From Ga0077523 sp038324085 (GTDB lineage Bacteria; Pseudomonadota; Gammaproteobacteria; Burkholderiales; Ga0077523): DNA of 64,000 nucleotides. The notes beneath the pieces are model-generated. The model saw nothing but the letters and a program-made list of their open reading frames with translations, had not been told where the DNA came from and did no database searches. Position numbers and translations under genes: made by a program. Positions within the stretch are counted from its first letter, which is position 1. Each line of letters begins with the position of its first letter. Positions 1 through 9,231 of this stretch are shown one piece after another. The stretch lies in the NCBI GenBank assembly GCA_038324085.1, contig JBBQHP010000020.1, positions 10,390 to 74,389 on the forward strand, read 5' to 3'.

Positions 1-660
1 GGCGAATCCGCCCGCGAGCGTGTAGCCGACGAAGCGGCGCTCGCCGAGCAGGCGCGCATACCCTCGCAGCGCCGAGCCGGCGCCCAGCCGCACCGTCGTG
101 CGCGGGCGCGTCTCGCGCAAGGCAAATAGTGTCGCCACGGTGCATACCGCGCCGAAGCCGACCAGAGCCCAGAAGATCGCCCGCCAACCCCATGCGCCGA
201 GCATCCACCCGCCCAGGAGCGGCGCGAGCATCGGCGCGGCGCCCATTACCAGCATCATTCTCGACAACATCCGGGCCGAAGCGCTCTCGTCGAACAGATC
301 GCGCACCACGGCCCGCGCGATCACGACTCCGGCACAGCCGCCGAACGCCTGGATGAACCGCCACACGATGAGGCCTTCGATGCTGGTGGCCAGCGCGCAG
401 CCGGCGCTCGCGAGCACGTAGAGCGACAGACCCAGGTAGAGCGGCGGCTTGCGTCCGTAGCGATCAGCAAGTGGACCGTAGAGCGCCTGGCCGATCGCAA
501 GTCCGAGAAAGAACGCGGACAGCGTGAGCTGCGTCGACGCAGTGTCGGCGTCGAATTCGCGTGTCAGCGTGGGCAGGCTCGGCAAGTACATGTCGATCGA
601 CATCGGCGCGAACGCGCTGAGTGCACCGAGCACGAGCGTCAATCGGAAACGGGAAGACAC
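1..660 (-). CDS. Bcr/CflA-type MFS drug exporter (partial)
   Basis: This is the N-terminal 220 codons of an inner-membrane major facilitator protein; the C-terminus lies beyond the left edge. The family exports drugs such as bicyclomycin or chloramphenicol by proton antiport. The reading frame gives several hydrophobic segments, the DMYLPSLPTL motif typical of Bcr/CflA proteins near residues 23-32, and the MFS loop motif GPLADRYGRK near residues 62-71. I chose the GTG at 660 because the conserved start of TM1 follows it directly and no ATG lies in frame just upstream; no good ribosome binding site is visible, so the start is uncertain. It is divergent from the mutarotase gene. Substrate is not predictable. 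Confidence 0.85.
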   Translation of the reverse strand, partial: MSSRFRLTLVLGALSAFAPMSIDMYLPSLPTLTREFDADTASTQLTLSAFFLGLAIGQALYGPLADRYGRKPPLYLGLSLYVLASAGCALATSIEGLIVWRFIQAFGGCAGVVIARAVVRDLFDESASARMLSRMMLVMGAAPMLAPLLGGWMLGAWGWRAIFWALVGFGAVCTVATLFALRETRPRTTVRLGAGSALRGYARLLGERRFVGYTLAGGFA

Positions 661-754
661 GGGAGGCTGAGCCGGGACGACGACGCGTGCGAGTGTACCG
701 GTCGGCGCATGCTATCCACGACGGGCACGAAGGGGGTGCAGGCATAATCGCGCC

Positions 755-1600
755 ATGACCCCATTCGAAGCAACGACGGTGCACGGACTCGAGGCACTGC
801 GCATCACCGCGCCCGGCGGCGCAACCGCACTCGTGACGCACCACGGCGCACACGTGCTTTCGTGGGTTCCTGCCGCTGGCGACGAGCGTCTCTATCTGTC
901 CGAGCGTGCGGTGTACGCGAGCGGCAAGGCGATTCGTGGCGGCATCCCCGTGATCTTTCCGCAGTTCGGCACGCTCGGTCCTTTGACGCGCCACGGTTTC
1001 GCGCGGATCCTCCCCTGGACCCTCGACACAACCCGCGAAGGCGAAGACTACGCGCTCGCGACGTGGCGGCTCGACAGCGATGCGGCCACGCGCGCCGAGT
1101 GGCCGCACGAGTTCCGCGCCGAGTTGACAGTCAACGTGGGCAGCGCGCAGCTCGACGTGGAGCTCGACATCGAGAACACCGGCGGCGACAGTTTCGCTTT
1201 TACGGCGGCGCTGCACACGTATCTGCGCGTTCGCGAGATCGAGAACGCGCTAGTGACCGGACTGGAGAACACGAAATACCGCGATCAGCGCGAGGGCGGT
1301 GCGAAGCGCACCGAAACCGGCGAGACTTTCTCGCTCGAGGGCCCGGTGGATCGCATCCATGTCGACGTTCCGCCGCGACTGATCCTGTCCGAATCCGGTC
1401 GTCAGACGCTGATCGAATCGAGCGGCTTTCCCGACGTGGTGATCTGGAATCCCTGGGAAGCCGGCAACGCGGCGACCGCCGACATGGCGGCGCTCGATTT
1501 CCGGCGCATGCTCTGCGTTGAAGCCGCCGCCGTCGCGACGCCGGTCGCACTCGCTGCCGGGGCAGAGTGGTTCGGCCGCCAGTCGCTCATGGTGTTTTGA
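755..1600 (+). CDS. D-hexose-6-phosphate mutarotase (aldose-1-epimerase family)
   Basis: This 281-residue cytoplasmic enzyme should interconvert alpha and beta anomers of glucose-6-phosphate or related hexose phosphates. The sequence shows the family hallmarks: GGIPVIFPQFG at residues 62-72, a histidine in TRHGFAR (His80), a second histidine in ALHTYLRV (His154), WNPWE at 231-235, and a glutamate in CVEAA (Glu256) matching the catalytic base of the YeaD type. The length is normal. The start ATG at 755 fits the expected N-terminus. Its stop overlaps the presumed TTG start of the decayed acyltransferase reading frame that follows, so the two were probably once cotranscribed. Confidence 0.92.
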   Translation: MTPFEATTVHGLEALRITAPGGATALVTHHGAHVLSWVPAAGDERLYLSERAVYASGKAIRGGIPVIFPQFGTLGPLTRHGFARILPWTLDTTREGEDYALATWRLDSDAATRAEWPHEFRAELTVNVGSAQLDVELDIENTGGDSFAFTAALHTYLRVREIENALVTGLENTKYRDQREGGAKRTETGETFSLEGPVDRIHVDVPPRLILSESGRQTLIESSGFPDVVIWNPWEAGNAATADMAALDFRRMLCVEAAAVATPVALAAGAEWFGRQSLMVF

Positions 1601-2080
1601 GCCGGCTTCTGACCTTCGTTCCGCCGCGCCCCCGGCGCTGGCTGATCGGCCTGTTGACGCCGATCAATCGCGGGGTCTTCCTGCACGGCATGTTCGGCAG
1701 GCCCGGATTGATGGGCATCGAGTCGATCGAATTTCCGGCCGGGGACGAAGCGCGCTTTCGGGACGCGGTGCATCCGGGCACGGCAGCTTTCATCGCGCCG
1801 AACCATCCTGAATTTCTCACCGACTGGTTACTCGACCGGCTGGCGCGATGACCTGCATCGTTTCGTGCCGCGCCCCGTCGGGCCGCGCGTGGCGCAAGTC
1901 CGGGTGCCCGAACCGATCGACGTTTCAGCGTGGATCGACGCACGCCCGGCGGACACGGCATCCGTTGCGACAGTGCTCCTTGCGCTGCTGCGCGATCGGA
2001 TGCAGACGAGCCTGGACCAACTCGCCGATGACCTGTCCGTCGGCGCCGGATTCCGTACCTATCCGAACCCGTTTCGCTAA
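1597..2080 (+). pseudogene. PlsC-like acyltransferase, internally deleted and frameshifted
   Basis: Two pieces of one protein are present in different frames. The 5' piece (about 1597-1848, ending at TGA 1849-1851) contains the start of a glycerolipid acyltransferase with the motif APNHPEFLTDW. The 3' piece (about 1835-2080, frame +1) reads through DDLHRF and RPVGPRVAQ to a normal-looking C-terminus ending at 2080. About 480 nt remain where such proteins usually need roughly 800 or more, so the middle, including the glycerophosphate-binding core, is gone. The apparent start TTG (1597-1599) overlaps the mutarotase stop. A true genomic deletion or an assembly collapse would both give this picture. 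Confidence 0.75.
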
Positions 2081-2658
2081 CGTGGACGGATCGTGGGGGC
2101 GACCGGATCGGCCGGCGTGATCGCCGGAGGCACCTCCGCGCCCGGTTGCGCCGGATGCGTGCCGGGCCGGAAGGCGCGCGGGCCCTGATTGCGGATGCGC
2201 GCCCACATCACGTCCGGATCGGCCGCGAAGATGCTGGCTCGTTCGAACTGGTGCACCTGGACACCCTGTCCCAGGGGCGGTTCGAACCGTGGCGACACCG
2301 ACACCTCGTTCGGGCGCAATTCGCGATAGAGGCGACGTTCGAAATCGCCGGTATCGATGAATGCCTGCCGACCATCCGCCAGTTTCACTTCGTAGACCGG
2401 GTCGCGCACGGGGAAACCGCCCCCGGCACGCACGTCCACCACCGCGAAGCGGATCTTCTCGTGAATGCCGATACGATGCCGCAGTTCCGGATCTTCGTAG
2501 AACTCCTCGCTGGTGTCGGACAGTCCCGGTCGGGCCCAGAAGGTTCTTCCGACGCGACCCTCCACCGTATCCGTCGCTTCCGCCACGGCCGCGCAGACGA
2601 AGCAGGATGCCGCGATGATCACGAACGCTGCCCACGACGCGGCAGCGGCTCTCGTCAC
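2077..2658 (-). CDS. Secreted hypothetical protein
   Basis: This 193-residue protein begins VTRAAAASWAAFVIIAASC and shows a basic residue then a long hydrophobic run ending near AAVAEA, a likely Sec signal peptide. The GTG start at 2658 overlaps the stop of the cardiolipin synthase gene by four bases (GTGA), implying translational coupling. The mature part is rich in acidic and basic residues with a proline-rich tail (residues ~165-193) and no motif I recognise. Its own stop overlaps the end of the decayed acyltransferase on the opposite strand. I infer a periplasmic protein, function unknown; coupling to a phospholipid synthase may point to an envelope role, but this is inference. Confidence 0.7.
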   Translation of the reverse strand: MTRAAAASWAAFVIIAASCFVCAAVAEATDTVEGRVGRTFWARPGLSDTSEEFYEDPELRHRIGIHEKIRFAVVDVRAGGGFPVRDPVYEVKLADGRQAFIDTGDFERRLYRELRPNEVSVSPRFEPPLGQGVQVHQFERASIFAADPDVMWARIRNQGPRAFRPGTHPAQPGAEVPPAITPADPVAPTIRPR

Positions 2659-4088
2659 AGGAAGGAATCCGCGAGTCGAGCGACGTTCTGGACCATGCGC
2701 AGGCCCACCCGCCGGTTCGCCCACTGCTCGGCGCTCAGGCGATCGCTCGCGGCAAAGTAGCGCTCCTGCACCTCGATCAGCGCAGCCACGGTCGCGGTGT
2801 CGTAGATGAGGAGGCTCGCTTCGGCGTTGAGCGAGAAGGAGCGGATGTCGACATTGGTCGAGCCGACCATCGCCATCTCGTCGTCGACCGATATGTGCTT
2901 TGCATGCAGGAATCCGGGCTGATAGAGGTAGATGCGGATGCCGGCGCCGAGCAGCGCCTGGTAATAGCTCTGCTGGGCAAGCTCGGCGAATCGCTGGTTG
3001 GAGCGCTGGGAAACCACGACCCGCACGTCGACGCCGCGCAGCGCCGCGATCTGCAAGGCCTGCAGGAACGAATCGTCGGGAATGAGATACGGGGTCGTGA
3101 TGACGATGCGCCGGCGCGCCGCGTACATCAGGGCCACCATCAGGTCCTTGGCGTTCTCACGCCCGTACGCGGGACCGCTCGGCAGCAGCTGGGCGGGCGT
3201 CGCGCCGGTCGGCTCGAGCATCGGGAACAGTTCGCCGCGATCGAGCGCGCCGCCGCTCTCGAAGTAGTAGTCGGCCACGAACAATGCCTGCAGTTGCGCC
3301 ACCGCGGGACCCGTCAATCGCACCACCAGTTCAACGTTGGGTCGATCGGGAATGAAGGCCGGGTCGACGATGTTCTGCGATCCGATGTAGCCGACGCGCC
3401 CGTCGATGACCGAGATCTTGCGGTGATTGCGCAGGTCGAAGCGAGCGGCGCTGCGGCGGAACAGGCCCACGGGCAGCATGGCGTGCACGTCGACGCCGGC
3501 ATCACGCAGCGCCGGGCGGAATCGACGCAGGCCGCGCGCCGACCCGACCGCATCCATGAGCACCCGGCACCGGACACCCCGGCGGGAAGCGCGCATCAGC
3601 GCGTCGGCCACGCTGCGTCCCGTGTCGTCGTCCCCGAAGATGTACGTGAGCACGTGCACGTGCTGCCGGGCGCCGTCGATGTCGGTCACGAGGCGGTCGA
3701 TACTGCCGGCGTAGTCGTCGAGCAGCTCGACGCGATTGCCCTCGAAGACGTGGAAATCGCCGAGCGCGACGGCGAGCTTGGTGATCGAATGCAACGGCTC
3801 GGCCGAGCCGGTCTCGTGGACTGACGGCGACGGCAGCCGGTCTGCCTGCGCCTGCTGGATCAGCAGCGATACCTGGCGCTGCATTGCCAGTCTGCGGCGC
3901 GGCAGGTAGATGCGCCCGATCATGCCGTAGAGGATCAGGCCGGGAATGGGCAGCAGAAAAATCAGCAGGAGCCAGGTGCGGGCGGCCGCCGGCGTGCGCT
4001 GCTGCGGCACGTAACCGAGCATGGCGAAGCGGATGATCCATTCCGCCGCCAGGTAGAACGCGGACCAGTGAATACCGGCGATGGTCAT
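2655..4088 (-). CDS. cls: Cardiolipin synthase (ClsA-like, phospholipase D family)
   Basis: This 477-residue inner-membrane enzyme should condense phosphatidylglycerol molecules to cardiolipin. The N-terminus has two hydrophobic segments (about residues 8-27 and 38-58) as in ClsA. Two HxKxxxxD phospholipase D motifs are visible: NHRKISVID with His222, Lys224 and Asp229, followed by GSQN; and LHAKHISVDD with His395, Lys397 and Asp402, followed by GSTN. Length and domain order match ClsA/cardiolipin synthase A. A second, shorter cardiolipin synthase of the ClsB type lies at 24.0-25.3 kb. The gene follows the ccm operon on the same strand after about 45 nt and is coupled to the small secreted protein downstream. 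Confidence 0.93.
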   Translation of the reverse strand: MTIAGIHWSAFYLAAEWIIRFAMLGYVPQQRTPAAARTWLLLIFLLPIPGLILYGMIGRIYLPRRRLAMQRQVSLLIQQAQADRLPSPSVHETGSAEPLHSITKLAVALGDFHVFEGNRVELLDDYAGSIDRLVTDIDGARQHVHVLTYIFGDDDTGRSVADALMRASRRGVRCRVLMDAVGSARGLRRFRPALRDAGVDVHAMLPVGLFRRSAARFDLRNHRKISVIDGRVGYIGSQNIVDPAFIPDRPNVELVVRLTGPAVAQLQALFVADYYFESGGALDRGELFPMLEPTGATPAQLLPSGPAYGRENAKDLMVALMYAARRRIVITTPYLIPDDSFLQALQIAALRGVDVRVVVSQRSNQRFAELAQQSYYQALLGAGIRIYLYQPGFLHAKHISVDDEMAMVGSTNVDIRSFSLNAEASLLIYDTATVAALIEVQERYFAASDRLSAEQWANRRVGLRMVQNVARLADSFL

Positions 4089-4132
4089 CGAGAATCCCGC
4101 TGCCCGCCGAGATCGCGGTGCACTAGGGCCTG

Positions 4133-4630
4133 CTAACCCTTGGAACGGACCTGCGCTGGGGGTGGCGCGGTCTCGTCGAGCAGTGCGCGCGCACGCGCCT
4201 GCTGCTCGGGCGATAGTGGCACCGGCGGGCCGCTCATCCGGGTCTGCCGACGCTTGATGTAGGCGAACAAACCCGCGATGGCGGCGGCCAGCAGCACGAA
4301 CGGACCGATCCAGAGCAGCCAGGTGGTGGCCTTCACCGGGGGGCGGTACAGCACGAAATCGCCATAGCGATCGGTCAGGAACGACTTGATCTGCGCATCG
4401 CTGCGCCCCTCCTGCATCATCGCGCGCACCTGGTTCTTGAGATCGATCGCGAGATCGGCGTGGGATTCGGCGAGCGACTGATTCTGGCAGACGAGGCAGC
4501 GCAGTTCCGTGGTCAATTCCGTGACGCGCTTGTCGAGCGCGGGATCGTCGGACACCGGTCGGGCGGTATCCGCAGCACCGACGAGCAGCGCCGCAAGCAA
4601 CAACACGAGCGAAGCTGACGCGCGGATCAT
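4133..4630 (-). CDS. ccmH: Cytochrome c maturation protein CcmH
   Basis: This 165-residue periplasmic membrane-anchored thiol oxidoreductase reduces the CxxC of apocytochromes c before heme ligation. After a signal segment (residues ~5-20) it carries the CcmH motif LRCLVCQNQS with Cys45 and Cys48, then a single TM helix near residues 102-125. The ATG at 4630 overlaps the ccmG stop (ATGA), supporting the start. The protein is the short CcmH form without a TPR (CcmI) extension, and no ccmI gene follows; a cardiolipin synthase gene is next. Confidence 0.95.
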   Translation of the reverse strand: MIRASASLVLLLAALLVGAADTARPVSDDPALDKRVTELTTELRCLVCQNQSLAESHADLAIDLKNQVRAMMQEGRSDAQIKSFLTDRYGDFVLYRPPVKATTWLLWIGPFVLLAAAIAGLFAYIKRRQTRMSGPPVPLSPEQQARARALLDETAPPPAQVRSKG

Positions 4631-5151
4631 CCCTGAAGCTTCCTGACGAGCGGCAGGATGGTGCCGGTCAGCACTTCCGGCGAGATCGGACCGATCTGCT
4701 TGTAGCGGATGATCCCGGCGCGGTCGATGACATAGGTTTCCGGTGCCCCGTAGACCCCGTAGTCGATGGCGATGCGACTGTCCGGATCGACCACGACCAG
4801 CGCGTAGGGATCGCCGAGTTGATCGAGCCACTTGAGCGCTGCGGTGCGATCGTCCTTCCAGTTGAGCCCCACGATCGGCACGACATTGGCCTTGCCGAGC
4901 TCGACCAACAGCGGATGTTCCTGCCGGCACGACACGCACCAGGAACCCCACACATTGAGCAGCCACACCTTGCCCTTGAAGTCGGCCGGCGAGAACGTTT
5001 TCCGGGGCTCGCGCAACTGCGCGAGCGCGAACGCGGGCGCGGGTTTGTCGATCAGCGGCGAAGGCACCTCCCGCGGCTTCAGGTTCAGGCCGATGCCGAG
5101 GAATGCAACCAGGACCGCGAACAGCGCGAGCGGGATCAGGAAACGCGTCAA
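4627..5151 (-). CDS. ccmG: Thiol:disulfide interchange protein CcmG/DsbE
   Basis: This 174-residue thioredoxin-fold protein is tethered to the periplasmic face by an N-terminal helix (residues ~4-22) and supplies reductant to CcmH and apocytochrome c. The active site WCVSC has Cys72 and Cys75, and GVYGAPETY further on is the conserved CcmG loop. The start is a TTG at 5151, preceded by an AGGAA about seven nt upstream. It lies between ccmF and ccmH, its stop overlapping the ccmH start by ATGA. Length and context make the assignment secure. Confidence 0.95.
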   Translation of the reverse strand: MTRFLIPLALFAVLVAFLGIGLNLKPREVPSPLIDKPAPAFALAQLREPRKTFSPADFKGKVWLLNVWGSWCVSCRQEHPLLVELGKANVVPIVGLNWKDDRTAALKWLDQLGDPYALVVVDPDSRIAIDYGVYGAPETYVIDRAGIIRYKQIGPISPEVLTGTILPLVRKLQG

Positions 5152-5161
5152 GGAAGCGTTC

Positions 5162-7153
5162 CTAAGCCGCCGCCGGCGCGGTCGCGGCGCGCGCTTTGGC
5201 CGCTTCCTCGCGACGGGCCAGGCGGTAGCGTCGGTCGGTGAGCGCGAGCAGGCCGCCCAGCGCCATCACGAATCCGCCGCCCCAGATCCAGTCGATGAAG
5301 GGCTTGTGATACACGCGCACGATCCAGGCATCGTCGCCGACGGGCTCGCCGAGCGAGACGTAGAGGTCGCGCGTCAGCCCGGAGTCCATGTCGGCTTCGG
5401 TCATCGGCATCTGCTGCACGGGATAGAAGCGCTTCTCCGGCTGCATCACGCGTTGCACCTGCCCGTTCTTCAGCACCGAGATGTTGCCGACGGTGGCTTC
5501 GTAGTTCGGGCCATTGCGGCGCGTGAAGCCGTCGAGGCGGAAGCCGTAGCCGCCCACCTCCACCACGTCGCCCGCTTTCATCTTCACGTCCTTCTCGGTC
5601 TCGTAGCCGCGCACCATCGTGACCCCGACGATGAAGATCGCCACTCCGCAGTGGGCGAGCAACATGCCCCAGTAACCGCGCGGCTGGGCCCGTAACGCCT
5701 TGGCGGTATCGCCACCGTTCGTCGCGCGCAGCTGTCGTACCCGTTCGCGCACGTTCACTGCGCTCGAGGCGACGATCCAGAATGCGAGCGCGAGACCGAG
5801 GAAGATCATCGGCGACCAGCGCCCCATCACGAACGGCACGATCGCGGCAGTGACGAGGGCGACCGCGGCGGCCCAGCGCAGACGAGTGGCGAGCTCCGGA
5901 ACGCTGGCCTGCTTCCAGCGTGCGAGGGGCCCGATGCCCATCAGGAACACGGCCGGCGCCATCAGCGGTACGAACACGGACTCGAAGTACGGCGGCCCCA
6001 CCGAGATCTTGCCGAGATCGAGGGCGTCGAGGAACAGCGGATAGAGCGTCCCGAGCAGGACGGAGGCGGCGGCCACGACCAGCAGCACGTTGTTGGTGAG
6101 CAACGCGGATTCGCGTGACATCGCATCGAACTTGCCACCCAGCCCGACACGGGGCGCACGCCACGCGAACAGCGCGAGCGAGCTCCCGATCACGACGGCC
6201 AGGAAACACAGGATGAAGATGCCCCGCTTCGGATCGGTGGCAAAAGCGTGGACCGACGTGAGCACGCCGGAGCGTACGAGGAAGGTGCCGAGCAGACTCA
6301 TGCTGAACGCGATGATCGCGAGCAGCACGGTCCAGATCTTGAAGCCACCGCGCTTCTCGGTGACCGCGAGCGAATGCATCAGCGCGGTACCGACCAGCCA
6401 GGGCATGAACGAAGCATTCTCCACCGGATCCCAGAACCACCAGCCGCCCCAGCCGAGTTCGTAGTACGCCCAGGCGCTGCCGAGGCAGATGCCGACGGTG
6501 AGGAACATCCAGGCGGCGGTGGTCCAGGGCCGCGACCAGCGCGCCCAGGTCGCATCGAGCCTCCCGCCCAGCAACGCGGCGATGGCGAAGGCGAACGCGA
6601 CGGAGAATCCGACGTAGCCCATGTAGAGCATCGGCGGGTGGATGACCATGCCGGGATCCTGCAACAGCGGATTCAGGTCACGTCCGTCCTCGGCCATGGG
6701 CAGCAGGCGTTCGAACGGGTCGGAAGTAAACAGCATGAACAGGAGGAAGCCCACGCTGATCAGCGCCATCACGCCGAGGATGCGCGCGACCATGGCGTCG
6801 GGCAGATGCCGGCTGAAGAGCGACACGGCGGTCATCCAGGCCGTCAGCATGAACACCCAGAGCAGCAGCGAGCCTTCGTGGCTGCCCCAGGTTGCGGCGA
6901 ACCGGTACTGGACCGGCAGAGTCGAATTCGAATTGGTCGCGACATTGAGCACCGAGAAATCGTTGTGCACGAACGACCAGGCGAGGCAACCGAATGCGAT
7001 CGCCACGAATACGAACTGCCCCTGCGCCGCGGGCCGGGCCATGCCCATGAGCCGGGCATTCCCATTGGCGGCGCCGACCAGCGGCAGAGTCCCCTGCACC
7101 AGCGCGATGCAAAGCGCCACGATGAGCGCGAAGTGGCCTAGTTCGGGAATCAT
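5162..7153 (-). CDS. ccmF: Cytochrome c heme lyase subunit CcmF
   Basis: This 663-residue polytopic membrane protein forms the heme-ligation complex with CcmH. The tryptophan-rich WWD domain is plain at residues 235-250 (GWGGWWFWDPVEN), with further conserved segments such as WGSHEGSLLLW at 89-99 and IHPPMLYMGY at 171-180. About 14 or more hydrophobic segments are visible. I chose the ATG at 7153 because it overlaps the ccmE stop (ATGA) and gives the standard start MIPELGHFAL; the frame is open further upstream, but that extension has no homologous character. Confidence 0.96.
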   Translation of the reverse strand: MIPELGHFALIVALCIALVQGTLPLVGAANGNARLMGMARPAAQGQFVFVAIAFGCLAWSFVHNDFSVLNVATNSNSTLPVQYRFAATWGSHEGSLLLWVFMLTAWMTAVSLFSRHLPDAMVARILGVMALISVGFLLFMLFTSDPFERLLPMAEDGRDLNPLLQDPGMVIHPPMLYMGYVGFSVAFAFAIAALLGGRLDATWARWSRPWTTAAWMFLTVGICLGSAWAYYELGWGGWWFWDPVENASFMPWLVGTALMHSLAVTEKRGGFKIWTVLLAIIAFSMSLLGTFLVRSGVLTSVHAFATDPKRGIFILCFLAVVIGSSLALFAWRAPRVGLGGKFDAMSRESALLTNNVLLVVAAASVLLGTLYPLFLDALDLGKISVGPPYFESVFVPLMAPAVFLMGIGPLARWKQASVPELATRLRWAAAVALVTAAIVPFVMGRWSPMIFLGLALAFWIVASSAVNVRERVRQLRATNGGDTAKALRAQPRGYWGMLLAHCGVAIFIVGVTMVRGYETEKDVKMKAGDVVEVGGYGFRLDGFTRRNGPNYEATVGNISVLKNGQVQRVMQPEKRFYPVQQMPMTEADMDSGLTRDLYVSLGEPVGDDAWIVRVYHKPFIDWIWGGGFVMALGGLLALTDRRYRLARREEAAKARAATAPAAA

Positions 7154-7632
7154 TTCGGGGTCTCCTTCGCGTGCTCCATCACCAGCGTCTTCTGGGATTC
7201 GTGTTCGGCCTTGCGCGCCTTTTCGACGGCATCGGCGGCCTCCGGCGGCATGTAGTTCTCGTCGTGCTTGGCCAGCACCTCGCGCGCGTGGAACACGCCG
7301 TCGGCCTCCAGCTTGCCCTGGGCAACCACGCCCTTGCCCTCCTTGAAGAGATCCGGAAGGATACCCGCGTACATGACCGGGATGCTTCTGGCCGTGTCGG
7401 TCACCACGAAGCGGACGGTGATACCGTCGGGCTGGCGTTTGACGCTCCCCTGCTCCACCAGCCCGCCGATGCGAAACGATCGATTGAGGGGCGCCTCGTT
7501 GCCGGCCACCTGGGACGGACTGTAGAAGAACACCAGGTTGCTCTCGAATGCGTTGAGGATCAGTGCCGCGGCGATGCCGAGGACGGCGATGCCGCCGGCC
7601 ACCAGCGCGAGTCGTTTGCTTCGGGGTTTCAT
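7150..7632 (-). CDS. ccmE: Periplasmic heme chaperone CcmE
   Basis: This 160-residue protein holds heme covalently through a histidine and passes it to CcmF. An N-terminal membrane anchor (residues ~8-27) is followed by an OB-fold-like domain. The heme-binding motif HDENYMP lies at residues 123-129, with His123 as the expected covalent ligand and Tyr127 as axial ligand. Start and stop overlap neighbouring ccm genes (ccmD stop and ccmF start). The charged C-terminal tail is normal for the family. Confidence 0.96.
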   Translation of the reverse strand: MKPRSKRLALVAGGIAVLGIAAALILNAFESNLVFFYSPSQVAGNEAPLNRSFRIGGLVEQGSVKRQPDGITVRFVVTDTARSIPVMYAGILPDLFKEGKGVVAQGKLEADGVFHAREVLAKHDENYMPPEAADAVEKARKAEHESQKTLVMEHAKETPK

Positions 7633-7808
7633 GGGTTGGAATCCGGTTGCTGAGCACTAGGACTGGCGCCACGTCGCAACGTTCGATGGCGACGCCGCAG
7701 GACGGTGATCTCGGCGATCAGCACGAGCGCGCTCAGCGCGTACGACCCCCAGACGTAGAAGCCGTAGCCGCCCATGGCGAGGAAGCTGTCGAGGCTGCCC
7801 CAGTTCAT
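7629..7808 (-). CDS. ccmD: Heme exporter accessory protein CcmD
   Basis: This 59-residue membrane peptide helps release holo-CcmE from the CcmABC complex. It has one TM helix (about residues 14-35) containing GGYGFYVWGSYALS, which is characteristic of CcmD, followed by a basic stretch LRRRHRTLRR. The ATG at 7808 overlaps the ccmC stop and its own stop overlaps the ccmE start, so position, size and sequence all agree. Confidence 0.92.
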   Translation of the reverse strand: MNWGSLDSFLAMGGYGFYVWGSYALSALVLIAEITVLRRRHRTLRRGASPSAQQPDSNP

Positions 7809-8548
7809 GCCGGCGCGCCCGTGGTGAGTTCGCGCACCCACTGCGCATTGCGTTCGCGCTCGAGGATGATCGAGCGCACGCGCATGAGCGCGGCGACGAT
7901 GGTGTACATCCAGAACGCGAGCGCCATGAGCAGCATCCCGAGCAGCATCGTATTCGCCATCGACGGCGCACGCCCGATGCTGACCGAAGCGCCCTGGTGC
8001 AGGGTGTTCCACCATTTCACCGAGAAATAGATGATCGGCACGTTCACGGCACCCACCAGGGCGATGATCGCCCCGGCCTTGTCGGCGCGCCGCGCGTCGT
8101 CGATCGACGCCTGCAGCGCCATGAAACCGATGTAGAGAAAGAGCAGGATCAGCTCGGAGGTCATGCGCGCATCCCAGGCCCACCAAGTGCCCCAGGTGGG
8201 CTTGCCCCACAGCGATCCGGTCCACAGCGCGATGAAGGTCATCAGCGCCCCGGTGGGTGCGAGCGCACTCGCCATCATCGACGACAAACGCGTGTTCAGC
8301 ACCAGACCCAGCGCTGCCCACCCCGCCATCACCAGATAGATGAACATCGACATCCACGCCGCCGCCACGTGGATGAAGATGATCCGGTAGACCTCGCCCT
8401 GCTGGAAATCCGTCGGTGCGACAAAAAAGCCGATGTAGAGGCCCGCGACGCCGAGTCCGGCAGCGAGGACCGCGAACAGCGGGATCATCCGCCCCGCAAG
8501 CGGGTAGAAGGTCTGCGGGGACGCGTACTTGAACCAGTTGATCGCCAC
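7805..8548 (-). CDS. ccmC: Heme exporter membrane protein CcmC
   Basis: This 247-residue, six-TM protein loads heme onto CcmE. The tryptophan-rich heme-handling motif WGTWWAWDAR is at residues 119-128, flanked by periplasmic histidines such as His60 and one near residue 185 (NTLHQG) that are expected heme ligands. The gene is 12 nt downstream of ccmB and overlaps ccmD by ATGA. Nothing unusual is seen. Confidence 0.96.
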   Translation of the reverse strand: MAINWFKYASPQTFYPLAGRMIPLFAVLAAGLGVAGLYIGFFVAPTDFQQGEVYRIIFIHVAAAWMSMFIYLVMAGWAALGLVLNTRLSSMMASALAPTGALMTFIALWTGSLWGKPTWGTWWAWDARMTSELILLFLYIGFMALQASIDDARRADKAGAIIALVGAVNVPIIYFSVKWWNTLHQGASVSIGRAPSMANTMLLGMLLMALAFWMYTIVAALMRVRSIILERERNAQWVRELTTGAPA

Positions 8549-8560
8549 GGTGGACTCCGG

Positions 8561-9229
8561 CTATTCGAGGGCGATACGCAGCGCCGCGGCCGTCGCCCAC
8601 GGCGCGAGCACCAGCGCACCGAGCAACCCGGCCGCGAGCAGTGACAGGTGCGCGGACGCCCCGGTTCCCGCAACAGTCGCCTCGACCGCCCCGGCGCCGA
8701 AGATCAGCACCGGAACATAGAGCGGCAGCACCAGCAGGGCGATCAGGACGCCTCCGCCGCGAACCCCGAGCGTCAGGGCCGCACCCACCGCTCCGACGAG
8801 CGATAGGCAAGGCGTGCCGAGCAGCAATGCGAAGAACAGCACAGCGACAGGCGCACCGTCCAATCCGAACTGAAGTCCGAGGACGGGTGCCATCAGCGCG
8901 AGAGGCACTCCGGTCAGCAGCCAGTGCGCGCCCACCTTGGCAAGCACCAGCACCACGAGCGGCTGCGGCGTGAGGACCAGTTGCTCCAGTGTTCCGTCCG
9001 CATGGTCGGTACCGAAAACACGCGGCAGCGACAGCATGGCGGCCAGCAGTGCCGCGACCCATACGATGCCGGGCGCCATCGTGCGGAGCAAGACGGGCTC
9101 GGGACCGACGCCGAGCGGAAACAGGCTCACCACGATGATGAAGAAGAAGAACGTCGTGAGCCAGTCGGCGCGGCGACGCCAGGCCTGCAGCAGATCACGC
9201 GTGAAGACGGCGACAAACGCATCCCACAT
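8561..9229 (-). CDS. ccmB: Heme exporter permease CcmB
   Basis: This 222-residue protein is the membrane permease partner of the ATPase CcmA. About six hydrophobic helices are visible, beginning after the amphipathic start MWDAFVAVFTRDL; the FGTDHADGTLEQL segment is typical of CcmB. The ATG at 9229 lies two nt after the ccmA stop. The frame is open upstream into ccmA sequence, but that part is antisense-like and without homology. Length matches the family. Confidence 0.93.
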   Translation of the reverse strand: MWDAFVAVFTRDLLQAWRRRADWLTTFFFFIIVVSLFPLGVGPEPVLLRTMAPGIVWVAALLAAMLSLPRVFGTDHADGTLEQLVLTPQPLVVLVLAKVGAHWLLTGVPLALMAPVLGLQFGLDGAPVAVLFFALLLGTPCLSLVGAVGAALTLGVRGGGVLIALLVLPLYVPVLIFGAGAVEATVAGTGASAHLSLLAAGLLGALVLAPWATAAALRIALE

Positions 9230-9231
9230 CG

